Assembly (NCBI GenBank): GCA_030998225.1
Contig: JAPYXD010000170.1
Coordinates: 1,922,001-1,986,000 of the forward strand
DNA from: Diplolepis rosae
Lineage: Eukaryota > Arthropoda > Insecta > Hymenoptera > Diplolepididae
Direction: 5' to 3'
Length of the DNA: 64,000 nucleotides
Part shown: in pieces, positions 33,701-45,247 of the stretch
Numbering within the stretch: position 1 is the stretch's first letter
Layout of the letters: each line of letters opens with the position of its first letter
Notes under the pieces: model-generated
What the model was told of the DNA's origin: nothing
The model's input: only the letters and a program-made list of their open reading frames with translations
The model's database searches: none
Made by a program: the position numbers and the translations under genes

Positions 33701-34370
33701 TCAGCCACGGAGTAACTGTTCGAAGTGCTCTCCATTGGCTTGAAGACAGAAACGTAGATGTATGTCGAAACCGTCCACAGTTTTCAGCAAAGTTTCTCGA
33801 GGGATTGCTGCGCAAGCTCTTCGAATCTTTTCCATCAGATCTTCTCTTGTTGTTTGTCGCTGAGCAAAAACTACATTTTTAATATAACCCCATAAAAAGA
33901 AATCAGGTGATGTTAGATCTGGTGTTCAGGGGGGCCATTCGAATGGACCTCCTCGTCCAATCCATCTCTCATTGAAATTTGAGTTCAAAAACTCACGTAC
34001 GATGAGTGCAAAATATGGCGGATCACCATCTTGTTGAAGCCACATTCTTTGTCTTGTTGCTAAGTCAACGTTCCCTTAACAACGCTATGTAAGTGTATCC
34101 GTCAATGTTTCCGTCATAAAAGTAGGGTCCATTTAAATAGCCATTTACTCTTTCGCACCACACCATAACACTCCATCGATTTTGATGATCCATCGGTCTG
34201 TACCAGTGAGGATTTTCGTCCGATCAATAATGACAGTTATGTCTATTGAGCTGTCCGTCACTGTAGAATTTACTTTCATCTGAGAAAAGTACATATCAAA
34301 AGAAACTAGGATCATTCTGTACCATTTACAAAGCCCATTGATATAACTATGTTTGACAAACAAATTATTT
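33701..34370 (-). pseudogene. DD41D transposase pseudogene
   Basis: Minus strand: YVLFSDESKFYSDGQLNRHN (first D), LQQDGDPPYFAL (second D), RWIGRGGPFEWPP then a stop, TPDLTSPD (third D, 41 residues from the second), and a C-terminus CLQANGEHFEQLLRG ending at 33701. Several stops and frameshifts, and loss of the N-terminal DNA-binding half, make it inactive. It is related to, but clearly diverged from, the intact enzyme at 20171-21259. Confidence 0.85.
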
Positions 34371-35034
34371 TTATTTCTTGTTGCTTGTTTCTTGTTACTT
34401 TTTCAATGCACAAAATTGCAGTGGATAGAACTGTGAAATTTTTTACTCGTAAAATGTTTCTGTTTCTATAAAAATATTGGTAACAAGTTTGCCCGGATAA
34501 CTGGAGCAAAGTTGTCACCATGCAACTGGTTGGGAATAATTACATTATCAATTAGTTCACCCAGAAAAAAGTTTTATTCACATTAAAGAAATAGTTTTAT
34601 TAACTTTATTTCTTCAATTCGAAGTGAAAACACCTTTAGAAAAAATATCAATTTTTATTTTATTTTAAGAAATCAAGGTTTTAGCGTTTTTTAAATGAAA
34701 GGAATTACTTTTTTAACATTATTCATTTGATTCAATAAGATTCTTGTTTGATTAAATTACAGTGATGGGAAAACCTAAAGAATAATTTATTTAATTTGAT
34801 TACCTTGAACAAAGGACATTTTTTCTTTAAATTTATGAAAATATGTGACTGCGCAGACATTAATTACTTTAATTCAAATAAAATTAAATAAATCAAGAAA
34901 TATCTTTAAATCAAAGAAACTTTTCTATGACCTTATAGCAATGCACAAATTAGTTTGATTCAAACAATTTTTTTTTTGAAACAAGTGAAAAACAAAACTT
35001 AACTACCTAAAAGTTCTTGCTCAGCGACCCACAA

Positions 35035-35190
35035 CAAGAGAAAATTTAAAGAAAAGGATTCGGAAAGCTTGCGCAGCCATCTCTCGAGAAACTTTGCTGA
35101 AAACTGTGGACGGTTTTGAAAGACGACTACGTTTGTGTCTTCAAGCCAATGGAGAGCACTTCGAACAGTTACTCCGTGGCTGCTTGTAAC
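35035..35190 (+). pseudogene. Inverted duplicate of the DD41D transposase C-terminus
   Basis: The plus strand reads RIRKACAAISRETLLKTV, then FERRLRLCLQANGEHF and EQLLRG. This repeats the end of the minus-strand pseudogene at 33701 in opposite orientation. The right arm therefore extends into coding sequence, making the arms longer than simple TIRs. Confidence 0.75.
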
Positions 35191-35860
35191 ACTGGTAGCA
35201 ATGGTAAATGGCAAGGGAACTCACGTTAATCAACCACCGAAACGTGAGAAGCAAGGGGAACTCGCGACAAGAAAGCACCCCAAAGGAAACAGAACTTACT
35301 ACGTTCACGCCGTTGTTTCTGGATAACACTAAAAGTAAGGACAAAGTGTCTTTTCTTTTTGTAACTAGTCACAGAGAAGTGACATTGTCCAGATTGTCAC
35401 TTTTGTAACTACAAAGTTACAGTCTTTACATCTTGTCCGAAATTATTGTTACTGTCTAGGTGTGTCTTGACCTACAAGTCACCTTGAAAATTGATCTGAA
35501 GGTCATGATGGTCAAGGTGATGTACACCTTAACATTTCATCTACTTTTGTGAATCATCTTGAACGTTTGTTTATCCCGAAAAACCAAGACAATTTAGAAA
35601 AAGGGCATCTGGTCGTGTCTCAGACATTTGACCTTAATTTTTTACCTTTCCAAGGCCACAAAAGCCATTTTCCACAGGTCATTTTTAACGTGAAATTTCC
35701 TGCTTTTTTCAAATCCGCATTCAAAAATAGGGGTTCTCATTTAAGAAAAAGGTCTTTCCTCCACTTGACCTTGAAAATTTACCTCAAGGTCAAAATTGAT
35801 AGTACACCCAAATGTTCCCCTCGGTCCTGGTCAACCTTTGTCCGAAACATTTTTTCGTAT

Positions 35861-36107
35861 ATAATAGTATATTATGTGCCTAGGCACACAATGAGGGTGA
35901 TTGCGTGACGAGCGACAATGTTCGCAGGAGATCGAAGCCAAGGCGTAGTCGAGGCGTAGGTGAGGCATATTCGAGGCGTAGCCGAGACGTAGCTGAGGCA
36001 AAGCTGAGACGAAGTCGAGACAAAGCCGAGACGAATCCGAGGCGCGATCAGTCCTGCGAGCATTGTCGCGAATTGTGTGCATTGGCACATATTCTATTTT
36101 ATGTGAC
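35861..36107. mobile_element. Hairpin MITE with internal 12-bp minisatellite
   Basis: The arms ATTATGTGCCTAGGCACACA (left) and the complement of ATATGTGCCAATGCACACAA (right) pair, together with GCGACAATG/CATTGTCGC. Between them, GAGGCGTAGCC-like units of 12 bp repeat about 8 times (35938-36042). It is GC-rich against an AT-rich background, with no gene. Confidence 0.65.
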
Positions 36108-36109
36108 TG

Positions 36110-36305
36110 TGGTGCGGATACGAGTTTTTATGCGTACATTGGAATCTAATCTAGTACTTATTGTAGTTGTTTGCTGCGCTAGTTGTACGAAACAGGCGCA
36201 AATTGGCGACTAGTCCCGGCCATTTTGATTTTATCGGTCTTGTGTAGTAGTCAGTGCTAACGCTGTACGAAGAAGAAGTGAGAAGAAGAAGAATAAGAAA
36301 TAGAT
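36110..36305 (+). repeat. Mariner flank repeat (copy of 24235-24440)
   Basis: GACTAGTCCCGGCCATTTTG, TTGTGTAGTAGT and the AGAAGAAG-rich segment match 24265-24420 in the same orientation. The copy is cut by the truncated mariner at 36306. Confidence 0.6.
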
Positions 36306-37820
36306 TGCGAACCATGTATTTTTTTCGATTACATTATTACCGATTTTAAGATGAATTTAGCGACCCACAACACAAGGTCATTCTAGTCACGCAAAGTATG
36401 AAAATAGTCTTAAAATCGAAACATATCGGAATAATCACTTTCAAAGGATCCACTAACCTTGGTTTGGGCCTACCCACAGAAGATGCTCGAAATGATGACC
36501 CTCGATTTGTAAGCATTGTCAATTCGCTGATAAAAAGACCGTCTAACTTCAGCCAACATTTGTGGTGTAATTTCGGCACATGCACGGCTCGGCTCTTTGA
36601 CAAAACCCCATAAAAAGTAATCTGCGGATGTTAAATCTGGCGAACGAGGTGGCCAAGCTACAGGGCCGCCTCGTCCTACCCAGTTTTCGTCAAGAATCTT
36701 ATTCATCACTTATAATCACAGAGCATAATGGGGTGGTACACCGTCGTGTTGCATCCACATGTTCATGCGAACATGCTAGGGCACGTCTTCCGTTAATTGA
36801 GACAGTACGTTTTACAGAATGTTTGTGTAAACTTTCACAGTCAAGCGACCTTCAAAAAAATATGGACCAATTACGTGATCGCCGATAATGCCGCACCAAC
36901 AATTAACAGACCACGGATGTTAAAATGGTAGAGTTCTCATCCATCGAAGATTCTCATTTGCCCAAAAAAGCATATTATGCAATTTTCTACAAATCCAATT
37001 ACAGAAATTGATTTCTGTATATTGATTTGTACAGAAAGTACAAATCCTGATGTAATGACATACGATACGGATGGAATTTGTGTTAATGTAAGATTCTTAA
37101 TACAGATCGCTGACTAATTCCACTCGCCTGCTGCTCGCATGTGGATTTAGTGCAGAAAAAGCTAAGATAGGAGCCGCATTATTTTCATTAACAATTGGTC
37201 GACGTTTGACTCGTGTTTGTTTCACTGTACCGAAGCGACAGAAACGGTCAGCTAATCGCTTAAAAGCTATGTGCGATTTTTGTTGCCTATCCAAATAACG
37301 AGCCGCATACAAATCTTAGGCATTTCTGTAATGTTTACGGCGTTCCCCCAGCACCATCAACATATCAAAATATTTTTGAAAATCGTTCATTTTCGTGTTC
37401 CGATGTACTCACATTAGAAGGTAATCCGTGGCTAACTGATATGTCAACAGAAAATGCTTACTTTCTGCCGATGTCAACAATACCCTGTCGATGTGTATTA
37501 TCATGGGTATCGTAAGAAACGAAAAGAAATGAACATTATTTTTCGACTATTTTCATACTTTGCGTGACTAGTATGACCTTGTGTTGTAGGTCGCTAAATT
37601 CGTCTTAAAATCGGTAATAATGTCATCGAAAAAAATACATGGTTCCATTTAAAAAAGTGGAGTTGACCTTGACGTAGCTTCAGTGCCTCCATCCATAAAA
37701 AAATAAGGTGGTCGAGTATGACGGCCTTCTCGAACACTGAAACTTTTGTCTGAAGCATTTTTGGATATGATCAATATTTTGAGTGCTATCACTCTGTAAC
37801 ACTTTATGTGCCTCACCCTG
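36306..37820 (-). mobile_element. Second copy of the decayed mariner-like element, truncated
   Basis: Complement of 21986-23809. The outer end (CCTCACCCTG at 37811-37820, followed by TA) is intact. The other TIR is cut at 36306 within AACCATGTATTTTTT. It contains the transposase pseudogene 36440-37392. Confidence 0.8.
36440..37392 (-). pseudogene. Mariner-like transposase pseudogene, second copy
   Basis: Minus strand: FDMLMVLGERRKHYRNA start region, YAARYLDRQQKSHIAFKRLA, VKRRPIVNENNAAP, a decayed middle, and an intact C-terminal block LDENWVGRGGPVAWPPRSPD followed by LTSADYFLWGFVKEPS and MLAEVRRSFYQRID. It is the same gene as 22419-23470. This copy keeps the C-terminal frame that the other has lost, but its central catalytic region is deleted or scrambled around 36960-37060. 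Confidence 0.8.
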
Positions 37821-37829
37821 TATATATTA

Positions 37830-38350
37830 GGGTGTGCAAAAAAAACGCAATATTTTTTTTCTCTCACGAAAACTTGAAAATATCGTAGTGCATGTCTGAA
37901 CAAAAATTCTGTCCAAAGCATAGCTCGTAATTTCAATGTTAAGAGGTACTACAAAATTGCCATTTTACTTTTTGTCCTATCTTAAGTATTTTAGTTTAAA
38001 AATTCAAAAAACTCGAAATTTTTAGAAATTAAAATTGTAAGGCTCTGTAGAAAATGCAATATTGATAATAGGAATTCGATTCAATAGAATTTTTTATAGA
38101 GAATTTAATTCTGAATAAGGTTTACTCATTTATTTGATGAAAAAACAATTTTATCATAGCTTGCGGAAGGAAATAATGTAGAAAATACCTATAATCTGTG
38201 TTATTTGAATGGAAAAACTTCAGGTACGATGAGAAACCTTTTAAAATTGAATATACGAGCTGTGCTTTGGACAGAATTTTTGTTTAGACGTGTTATACGA
38301 TATTTTCAAGTTTTCGCGAAAAAAAAATATTGCGTTTTTTTGGCACACCC
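37830..38350. mobile_element. 521-bp MITE with long TIRs
   Basis: GGGTGTGCAAAAAAAACGCA at the left and the complementary AATATTGCGTTTTTTTGGCA-type end at the right pair over about 100 bp. The paired stretch includes ACTTGAAAATATCGTA and GACAGAATTTTTG blocks. A TA-rich flank is adjacent to the mariner at 37820. No gene is present. Confidence 0.75.
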
Positions 38351-38439
38351 TGATATATATATATATTCTATTGACGTTTTTATGAAGCTCCTTATAGAAA
38401 ATTTAAAATTTATTATATCAACAAATTTTTGATTTTATG

Positions 38440-38785
38440 AAATATGACATTATTCTACTATTAATACTCTACAACCATTCTTGCATGTCGTTTTGATCAA
38501 TCGAATTATCGGTTTCATCAATTATATAACCGAAATCCTTAGAAACGGTATCAGGAATTTCATCTTCTTATTCCGATTGCTCTTGAGTACCTCGACTGCT
38601 TTCTTTATCCGTAGATGAATGCTGTTCTTTTGATTTGTTTGTATAGCTCGATTTTCCATGGTGGCAGGATCGCTCCATCGAAATTTCATGTGCTTGTCAC
38701 TGTCATTTTTATTATAATTATTCATGAATACAGCTACGCGAGCTTCGTCGACGTCCGTAATTTTTTTAACCCATTAACGCCCAAA
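38440..38785 (-). pseudogene. Possible piggyBac-type 5-prime end (weak)
   Basis: TTAACCCATTAACGCCC at 38767 resembles a piggyBac terminal repeat with TTAA. Downstream on the minus strand an acidic frame reads EDEIPDTVSKDFGYIIDETD, of the kind found at the N-terminus of piggyBac transposases. No catalytic domain follows: the inverted-repeat element starts on the other side. Offered as a weak call. Confidence 0.25.
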
Positions 38786-38859
38786 ATCACAGACTTTTTA
38801 ACTCATTTTTGTCCCTTGTTGCCAATGCCGAAAAGGGAATATATCATGATCAAATCTTG

Positions 38860-40276
38860 TATACTTAATATTTTTGGGTCTCCTCTTTCGATTTATGAAG
38901 TCAAAATTACTATGGACAAAGGTGGACAAAATAGTTGTAGTTTATGAAAAAAAAATTTTGATCCAGCTCCTTATGTTTTATCTTTTCCAAAATGGCGTAA
39001 GACTATGGAAATTTGGAAAAATACGCGTTTTTTCATGACATTTCTAAGATAATTGGATAATACACGGAATTTTATTGATCAAACTGTCAAATTTTGATTG
39101 ATAAATTATGTACAGACCTCTTCTAGCATATGTAATGACCTGATTAATGGTGGATTCAATATGGCGCTTGGAGAACTTGGGAAATATCCAGTTTCTTCAA
39201 GATTATCGTTGATGACACAATCTCCGACGCTTGAGTTTCAGAGCAGCAAAGTTATAGGAAATATAAAAGTACGTACAATTTGAAAAATTATAAAAAAATA
39301 GACAAAAATATATAAAAAAAAAAACATAAAATTTTTAAAATTACAAACAAATTATAAAATCCAAAAAAATAAGAAAAAAACTGAAAAAGAGACTCTTGAC
39401 CGCCCACCTTCACGTGGTAAGTGTTGGAAAACGTTCATAAGAAACGGCGAACAGGCGGTATAATTCTGTATAAAAATTTTTTTTGTATGCTTTCAATAGC
39501 AAATTATCGATTATAGTAAGAAAGCTGAATCAAACAGCAGATCGTGAAATATAAATTCAGAACTTTACGAATTTTTTCCGCTGAATCTGCGCTCTCAATC
39601 AAAAAATGGCTGGAGAAATTTTTTATCACAAATTTTACACAAAATACGAAAATATTTTTTTCATTAGCTTATTATTAAATCTTCAATATTTTGACCGCCA
39701 TATTGGATCCGCCATTTTGAATTTTCTAACGCTGTCACCGGATTTTCATATACTGTGCCAAGAAACATAGGAAAATTGAATTTAATAAAGGTTCAGGAAT
39801 ATTCATCAACGATAATCTTGAAAAAACTCGGTATTTCCCAAGTTCTCCAAGCGCCATATTGAATCCGCCATTGATCAGGTTATTACATATACTAGAAGAG
39901 GTCTATACATAATTTACCAACCTACATTTGATAGTTTGATCAATAAAATTCCGTGTATTATCCAATTATCTTAGAAATGTCATGAAAAAACGCCTATTTT
40001 CCAAATTTCCATAGTTTTACGCCATTTTGGAAAAGATAAAATATAAGGAGCTGGACCAAAATTTTTTTTTCATAAACTACAACTATTTTGTCCACCTTTG
40101 TCCATAGTTTGAAATAGATAAATATGTTTTATCCATTTGAAAAAAAAGAATTAAAAAAAAAATTTCAAATTTTCGGTAATTTTTCGAATAAAATCCGCCA
40201 TATTGGTTTTGCAGTGCACGGTAATGTAATTTTGACTTCATAAATCGAAAGAGGAGACCAAAAAATATTAAGTATA
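38860..40276. mobile_element. Foldback-type inverted-repeat element, 1.4 kb
   Basis: TATACTTAATATTTTTGGGT on the left matches the complement at the right end (CCAAAAAATATTAAGTATA). The arms (38860-39210 and ~39800-40276) share TGGACAAAGGTGGACAAAAT, CCAAAATGGCGTAA and ATGGCGCTTGGAGAACTTGG blocks. The right arm has extra sequence (40100-40210). No transposase is present. Confidence 0.75.
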
Positions 40277-40279
40277 CTA

Positions 40280-40675
40280 GTATATTAAGTCTCTTTGCGT
40301 CCGTAGTTCTACGAATTTTCCGGCGACGGATACTTTCTTTTTTTCAACGGTGTTGGCGAAATACAATGTTTTATTTTTTTAAACACTTTTTTCGAATCGT
40401 TCAGCACCTGTGCTGCATTCTTGTATACAATTTTGTCGTTAATTCTCTTCAATTTTCAATAAAAAATCTGTAATTTCTTCTTTAGCTGCCTGCCCAGTAG
40501 AAATTTTATACAAAATTTTTTTTCTAAAACAACGGCAAAGGGATCAACGTTTTGCTTCTTTCAATCCTGGATGCGTATCATCAATCCTCGACAAATTATC
40601 ATAATATTTGACCAAATAACGAGAATAATTAGGAAAAAAAGTTTTCGTGATAAATGTCAATAGTCCCACGCATTT
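40280..40675. other. Unassigned stretch before the Penelope-like relic
   Basis: The minus strand has a short frame (ending DDTHPGLKEAKR) of unknown family. There is no other signal. Confidence 0.3.
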
Positions 40676-41630
40676 TTTTAGCAAAAATACTATATGATGA
40701 ATTAAAAGACAGTATAAAAGTCCCAAAATCACATTTAAATGGCCTACAAATTTTAAAAGACAAACATAATTGCTATCCTTTATTTTATTACAGATGTGTA
40801 GATGACACTATTCTGTATGTACAATAGAAATTTATTGACTAGGTTTTAAACATTTTTAATTCACAAGATAAGAACTTACAATTCACCTTTGAGGTTCAAC
40901 AAAATAATCAAATTAACTTTCTGGACTTGTCATTAATTATAAAAGAAAATAAAATTATTTCTAATTGATTTCAAAAACCTACCTCATCAAATAGAACAAT
41001 TAATTACTTTTCCAATCATCCAATTTGTCAGAAAAAAAATATTGTTTATAACGTAGTTGACCGAGCGATATCTTTATCTCACAAAACGTTTCATAACGCC
41101 AATGTGACGATTGTTAAACAAATATTATTAAACAACGATTATCCAAATAGCTTCATCGATAAAAATATAAAAATCCGTATGAATAAAATTAAATACAGCT
41201 CTCCAAATTCTCTAAATAAAAAAAACCGTTCAGATTTATACAGACATCAACCAAAGGTATGTTTGCCATACAACGTAACAAATCTCACTAAATTGTCTAA
41301 TATTTAAAAAAAAATACAATATGTCAACTATCCCAGTCGTTAACAAAACTTTGAAATCAATAATAAAATTAAGTAAAGACTACACTAACAAATGGGAACA
41401 AACTAATATTGTGTACAAATTTAATTGTAAAAATTGCCCTGCGACTTATATTGGTGAATCTAAGAGAGCATTAAGAGTTCGTATTAATGAACACAAAAAT
41501 AAAAAAAAACAGTGAATCCGTAGTCTGTGAACATCAATTGGAATTTAATAAATTTAGTATAAATAAAAAAGAAGACATATTTACTTTGAATAGAATTTAT
41601 TTTTCATTACTTAATAGATCAAATTCATGA
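40676..41630 (+). pseudogene. Penelope-like element RT and GIY-YIG endonuclease relic
   Basis: Plus strand in several frames: PLFYYRCVDDTILYV is the RT active-site block (xVDD). NQINFLDLSLIIKENK, a KTFHNANVTIVKQILLNN segment and a KVCLPYNVTNLTKLSNI linker follow. Then IVYKFNCKNCPATYIGESKR and ALRVRINEH form the GIY-YIG-type endonuclease with its paired cysteines. RT followed by GIY-YIG is diagnostic of Penelope-like retroelements. The 5-prime half of the RT is missing and stops (near 40829, 40845, 40967) plus frameshifts (near 41305, 41515) inactivate it. Confidence 0.85.
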
Positions 41631-41734
41631 TAGCTTTCCAGCTGATGTCTGTTTACATTTCAAGTTCTATGTTTACAATAACTGTTGTCAATTTTTAAAG
41701 TTAACTGTTTGAATCTAATAATTTAGTAGACAAA

Positions 41735-41805
41735 GTGTTTAATAATGCCTGATGAGGTTGGCAAACCCATAGCCAACGAAACGTCGCAACAATTTTGACA
41801 TTATG
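41735..41805 (+). ncRNA. Hammerhead-ribozyme-like motif 3-prime of the Penelope relic
   Basis: CTGATGA (41749-41755), then a 6-bp stem GTTGGC/GCCAAC (41757-41762 with 41772-41777), then GAAAC (41778-41782): the conserved hammerhead core order. Flanking ATAATG and CATTAT can pair as stem I. There is one extra G before stem II, and the cleavage-site/stem III region is not canonical, so it may be a decayed copy. Hammerhead motifs are known in Penelope-like elements, which fits its position ~120 bp past the endonuclease. Confidence 0.5.
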
Positions 41806-41830
41806 AAGAGTTTTCTTCTTTATATTTGAC

Positions 41831-42595
41831 CCTCATTGATCGCAAACCAGCATCTTTTATAATATTAATATGGAGGGTGACACTGCCATTTCTTCACTTA
41901 AATTATAATGTTTGCTATCAACAAGTGGTAGCGCTATTGTCGCTACCGATGTTATTTTTAAACTGTTGTAACCATAGCAACCATATCATTGCCAGTTGAA
42001 ATAATACAGCCGATGCTCATTTCACTCAACTACCGTTCGAAGCACCTCAAGCGTCGGTGACATATTTATACATTTCAGGTTAACCCACTGACACATTGTG
42101 ATGCCCTGTCGTCGAAAACGTTTTACTTAACTCCTTACTATTTCCTATGTAACGCTTATTGATATTCACTTTAGGTGAATTAGGTATTTATCAAATTCAT
42201 TTTATTCGACTAGGATTTAATAAATGTTTAAATGTCCTTAAGTCCCAAGTTTAATCAACAGAATTGAGTGAAATTACTTCAACTATTTTTCTCCGTGTAA
42301 TAGTACAGTATCGATCTTCTCGTTGGAGGGAATCTCGAGTGTAGTACCAATCCCTGTTTTTACACACAACATGTACATATGTATTAATAAAGTTGTAACT
42401 CCCGAGATCTTTTCTTTTATACTTCTTTTATGTGTGAAAAAGTATTGGAAATGTGATTATAAAGCTTTCACTTCTTTACCCTTTTTTTTGGAAATGAACA
42501 TTGAGTTTAGCAGCGCAAGCGTGTGAGTGTCGAGGCCAGTCAGCGCGTAGGACAAATCTATAAAAATATTATATAAAAAATATTACTTTTATGAA
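41831..42595. other. Unassigned DNA with a repeat fragment
   Basis: GGGAATCTCGAGTGTAGTAC (42330) matches the right end of the TIR element at 24478-25055. Otherwise nothing was recognised. Confidence 0.35.
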
Positions 42596-42915
42596 AACTC
42601 ACCTGCCATTTTGTGTCCACCATTCTGAATTTTGCAAGTCATTTTTGAAATTAGCGATCCGATAAACCCCATGATGCTAATTTTCAGCTTAAAATATTAC
42701 CTTTTCTGAAAAATCATCCGCCATTTCGAATACCGAATTTTGGAATCAGTGACCCTGAAAACCCCATGATACTAAATTTTAGCCTTAAATTTAAGACCAT
42801 CTTCAATGTTGTGCCCGCTGTTTTCAACTTTCGGAGTCATTTTTGAAATCAGCGATCCCGAAAATCCCAAAGGCCCTATGTTTCAACGAGAAAATTTCAA
42901 CATTTGAGTTTTGTC
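42596..42915. repeat. Degenerate ~115-bp tandem repeat (CCGCCATTT ... CAGCGACC)
   Basis: About 2.5 loosely conserved units, each with a GCCATTTTG-like start, a GAATTTTG block, GAAATCAGCGATCC and AAAACCCCATGATGCTAA-type ends. Related single units occur at 2865-3050, 45085-45110 and 45680-45725, so this is a dispersed repeat. Confidence 0.5.
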
Positions 42916-43469
42916 CAGAAATTTAGGATTCCGGCTCATTGTACACTGGCTAAATAAAATGAAGGACAGCAGAAGCACTAAATGCATGGGACCAATCATA
43001 ATTTTAAAAATATTTTCGCAATAAATAATTTTTCTTAAACAACAGTATATATTTGGTGCTTTTGTTGTTCTTTCACCTACTAAACGACATACTAGACTGG
43101 CTTCACATGTTAAAATAGTTAATTGAGCTAACTTACATTTCTTTAGTAAGTAAAATTAAGTACTTTTCCGAAACAGGCAAAGCAGAGTTTCAATTTTGTT
43201 TCGCTCGCTAATGGGTGAAATAGAAACTTTGAAAAATTGAGGTATTTTCTTCCTTACAAAAAAAAAAGAAATCAATAAAAAGATGCTTCTAGTTTAAGTT
43301 TTTTTTTTTTTTTTAATATAATTAATTGGAAAGAATTTCACATGTCTGAATAGAAATAATATGTAATACAAATATTACAGGTTTTCAGTCCAAGATACTT
43401 GATTTCGTTTATTATGCCCTGACAGTTTACTACTGAAGTTTAACACGACAGAAATAAAAAAATTTCAAC
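42916..43469 (+). promoter_or_regulatory. MED7 upstream region and 5-prime UTR
   Basis: It immediately precedes the MED7 start codon. A pyrimidine tract (43301-43314) and ATTACAG near 43374-43380 could be a 3-prime splice site of a 5-prime UTR intron, leaving an ~89-nt UTR. The context before the ATG is AATTTCAAC. No TATA box or initiator can be assigned with confidence. Confidence 0.35.
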
Positions 43470-43799
43470 ATGTCAGCACCAGAAGCTATTCAAGTTAGTT
43501 CGTTGCCATTACCACCACAGCAGTACGTTAATTTGTACACTGATGAAAATGTTCGACGAGGAAGAGCACCTCGACCTCCACTGCCAATTCATGACACCTA
43601 CATGATGTTTGGCAACACCTTTAATATGGACGATACCATAATAAGACCACTAGAGGCCCAGGGAATTAAGAGGCTTTACCCTCAACATTTTGATAGACGT
43701 AGAGAATTGAAGAAATTAAATCATTCGTTGCTTGTCAACTTTCTAGATTTAATAGATCTCTTGGTACAATGCCCTGATAGTCCACGAAGGGCGGAGAAG
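43470..43799 (+). CDS. MED7: Mediator complex subunit 7, first coding exon
   Basis: The 110 codons from ATG 43470 match the N-terminal half of MED7, a subunit of the Mediator middle module. Mediator bridges transcription activators and RNA polymerase II in the nucleus. Diagnostic stretches: [58 protein letters not shown] and [20 protein letters not shown]. In MED7 the next part is a helical segment that pairs with MED21. Here the open frame runs into GTAATC right after RAEK (43799), a 5-prime splice donor with phase 0. The exon has no stop or frameshift and a coding composition unlike its repeat-rich flanks, so it looks functional. The second exon was not found in the window. Confidence 0.95.
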
Positions 43800-44425
43800 G
43801 TAATCATTTAAACCAACTATTTTATTAGTTTCATTAAACTACTTATCGTAAATAAAATTTAATTTCAAGGCTTTATTTGAATTTATGTTTTTGATATTTA
43901 ACACAAAATCTCAATATAGATTTTTTGCCTCGTTGTCAGAAACTTATGGAACTTATATCGCTTGGTTGATTTTCAGTAAAATCTCAAAATTTAAGATGCT
44001 TTTGTTGAAAAGAAGTAAAGTGAAATATAGATAACATTTCCTGTTGGTAATCGGTTCCTAATGAAAAATTTACAAATCATTAATACTCATAAATCATTTA
44101 TGTTGAACTAAGAGCATGAACTAAGTCGATCACGTGATCAAAAAAAGAATTTTATTCTCCTTTGAAATTTGTCTACAATAATAAATATTTTTGGCTGAAA
44201 CTTAAAGACATCACATAGGCCATATTAAGGGAGGGTCGTAGAATTTAATTGATTATGATTAATTAAAAAAATTAATTCCTATTTAACCGATATAATTTTT
44301 CTAATAGTTAAAAGTCATTTGAAGTCTACAGCACACCATTAATATGCCCTTCGTCTTATTCTATATTTTCAGATAAATAAATTCATCATTTTAAATAAAT
44401 ATGAAGGGAGATTGAAATTCTTATA
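43800..44425 (+). other. Start of the MED7 intron, AT-rich
   Basis: GT donor at 43800. No exon, repeat or conserved element was recognised in this stretch. The remaining intron, or the space to the window end, is filled with transposons. Confidence 0.6.
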
Positions 44426-44429
44426 CTGA

Positions 44430-45095
44430 ATCTGAATCCGAGGTCCATTTAACGCCATCACATCAGGTTTTTTCATGACTTCAAAAACTGACCTTAATAA
44501 CTCAATAACCCCTTGAATCCTTAATCCCTTGATCCCCATAACCTCTTAACCTCATTGTAGTACTGTTTTTTCGTTTGTTTGCAATCCAAGACACCTCCAC
44601 AGTGTTATTATTTGTTATTAGTCGTTATAAGTTGTTATTAGAGAGACAAAGGGAACTCATGAAAATAAAGCAGCCAGCACCGTAAGAGACAAAGGGAACT
44701 CACGAGAATAAGGCACCCTGCAATGTGAGAATTAAGGGGAACTCACGAAAATAAAGCACCCCAAAGAGAACAGAAGCCCACTACGTCCATGACGTTATTC
44801 TCGGGGTCTGCTGAATGTAGGTCCAGCATTGAGAAATATCTCGACCTCACAGGATTACGATGCCATAGAATCACTGGGTTACGTGTTTAAGATGTCATGA
44901 GGTGATGAAGTTCATTTGAACAGCCCATCTAGTTAAAAAAGCCTGTCTTTCTCGTTGAGTTATGGGGCTATTTAGGTTGACGGGTTACGAGGTCAACGGA
45001 TTAAGAATTCAAACCGGCTATTAACATCGCTTTTTGAGGTTATGAAAAAACCTGACATAATGAAGTTGAATGGACCTCGGATTCGGATTCAGCGA
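44430..45095. mobile_element. Inverted-repeat element with internal tandem repeats
   Basis: GAATCTGAATCCGAGGTCCA (left) pairs with its near-complement ending near 45090. The AACCTGATG/CATCAGGTT-type and AACTGACC blocks also pair. Inside, a ~40-45-bp unit (GGGAACTCACGAAAATAAAG) repeats three times at 44650-44765. It leads into CACCCCAAAGAGAACAGAAG, which resembles the subterminal block of the DD41D elements. Confidence 0.6.
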
Positions 45096-45247
45096 TCCCG
45101 AAAACATAATAAAGTTGGTCTGATTGCTGGAAGCAATTTTTCATTTTTTTTTGTGGAGCTGTGTAATCAATAGAAATATATATTCTAGGTTTGAAGAAAT
45201 TTAAAGGTATTTAAAGATGTACTTATATTTCTGAACATTCATTGAAT

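Larger units (their letters stand above)
33100..35800 (-). mobile_element. DD41D mariner-like foldback derivative, ~2.7 kb
   Basis: Long inverted arms (roughly 33100-33800 and 35030-35800) share TTTTCAAGGTCAA-type termini and AGTGACAATCTGGACAATGT-like blocks. The arms also share the subterminal block ending in AACAACGGCGTGGACGTAGT. The right arm includes an inverted copy of the transposase 3-prime end. The transposase pseudogene (33701-34370) is on the minus strand. The exact ends and TA flanks could not be fixed. Confidence 0.7.

Noticed and set aside
33670..33882. 70-codon plus-strand frame similar to the minus-strand frame at 34999-35214
   Set aside because: The similarity arises because both are antisense to the duplicated DD41D transposase C-terminus in opposed arms.
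35861..36107. Possible CRISPR-like array (regular short GC repeats)
   Set aside because: The 12-bp units have no unique spacers and lie in a eukaryotic hairpin MITE, so it is a minisatellite.
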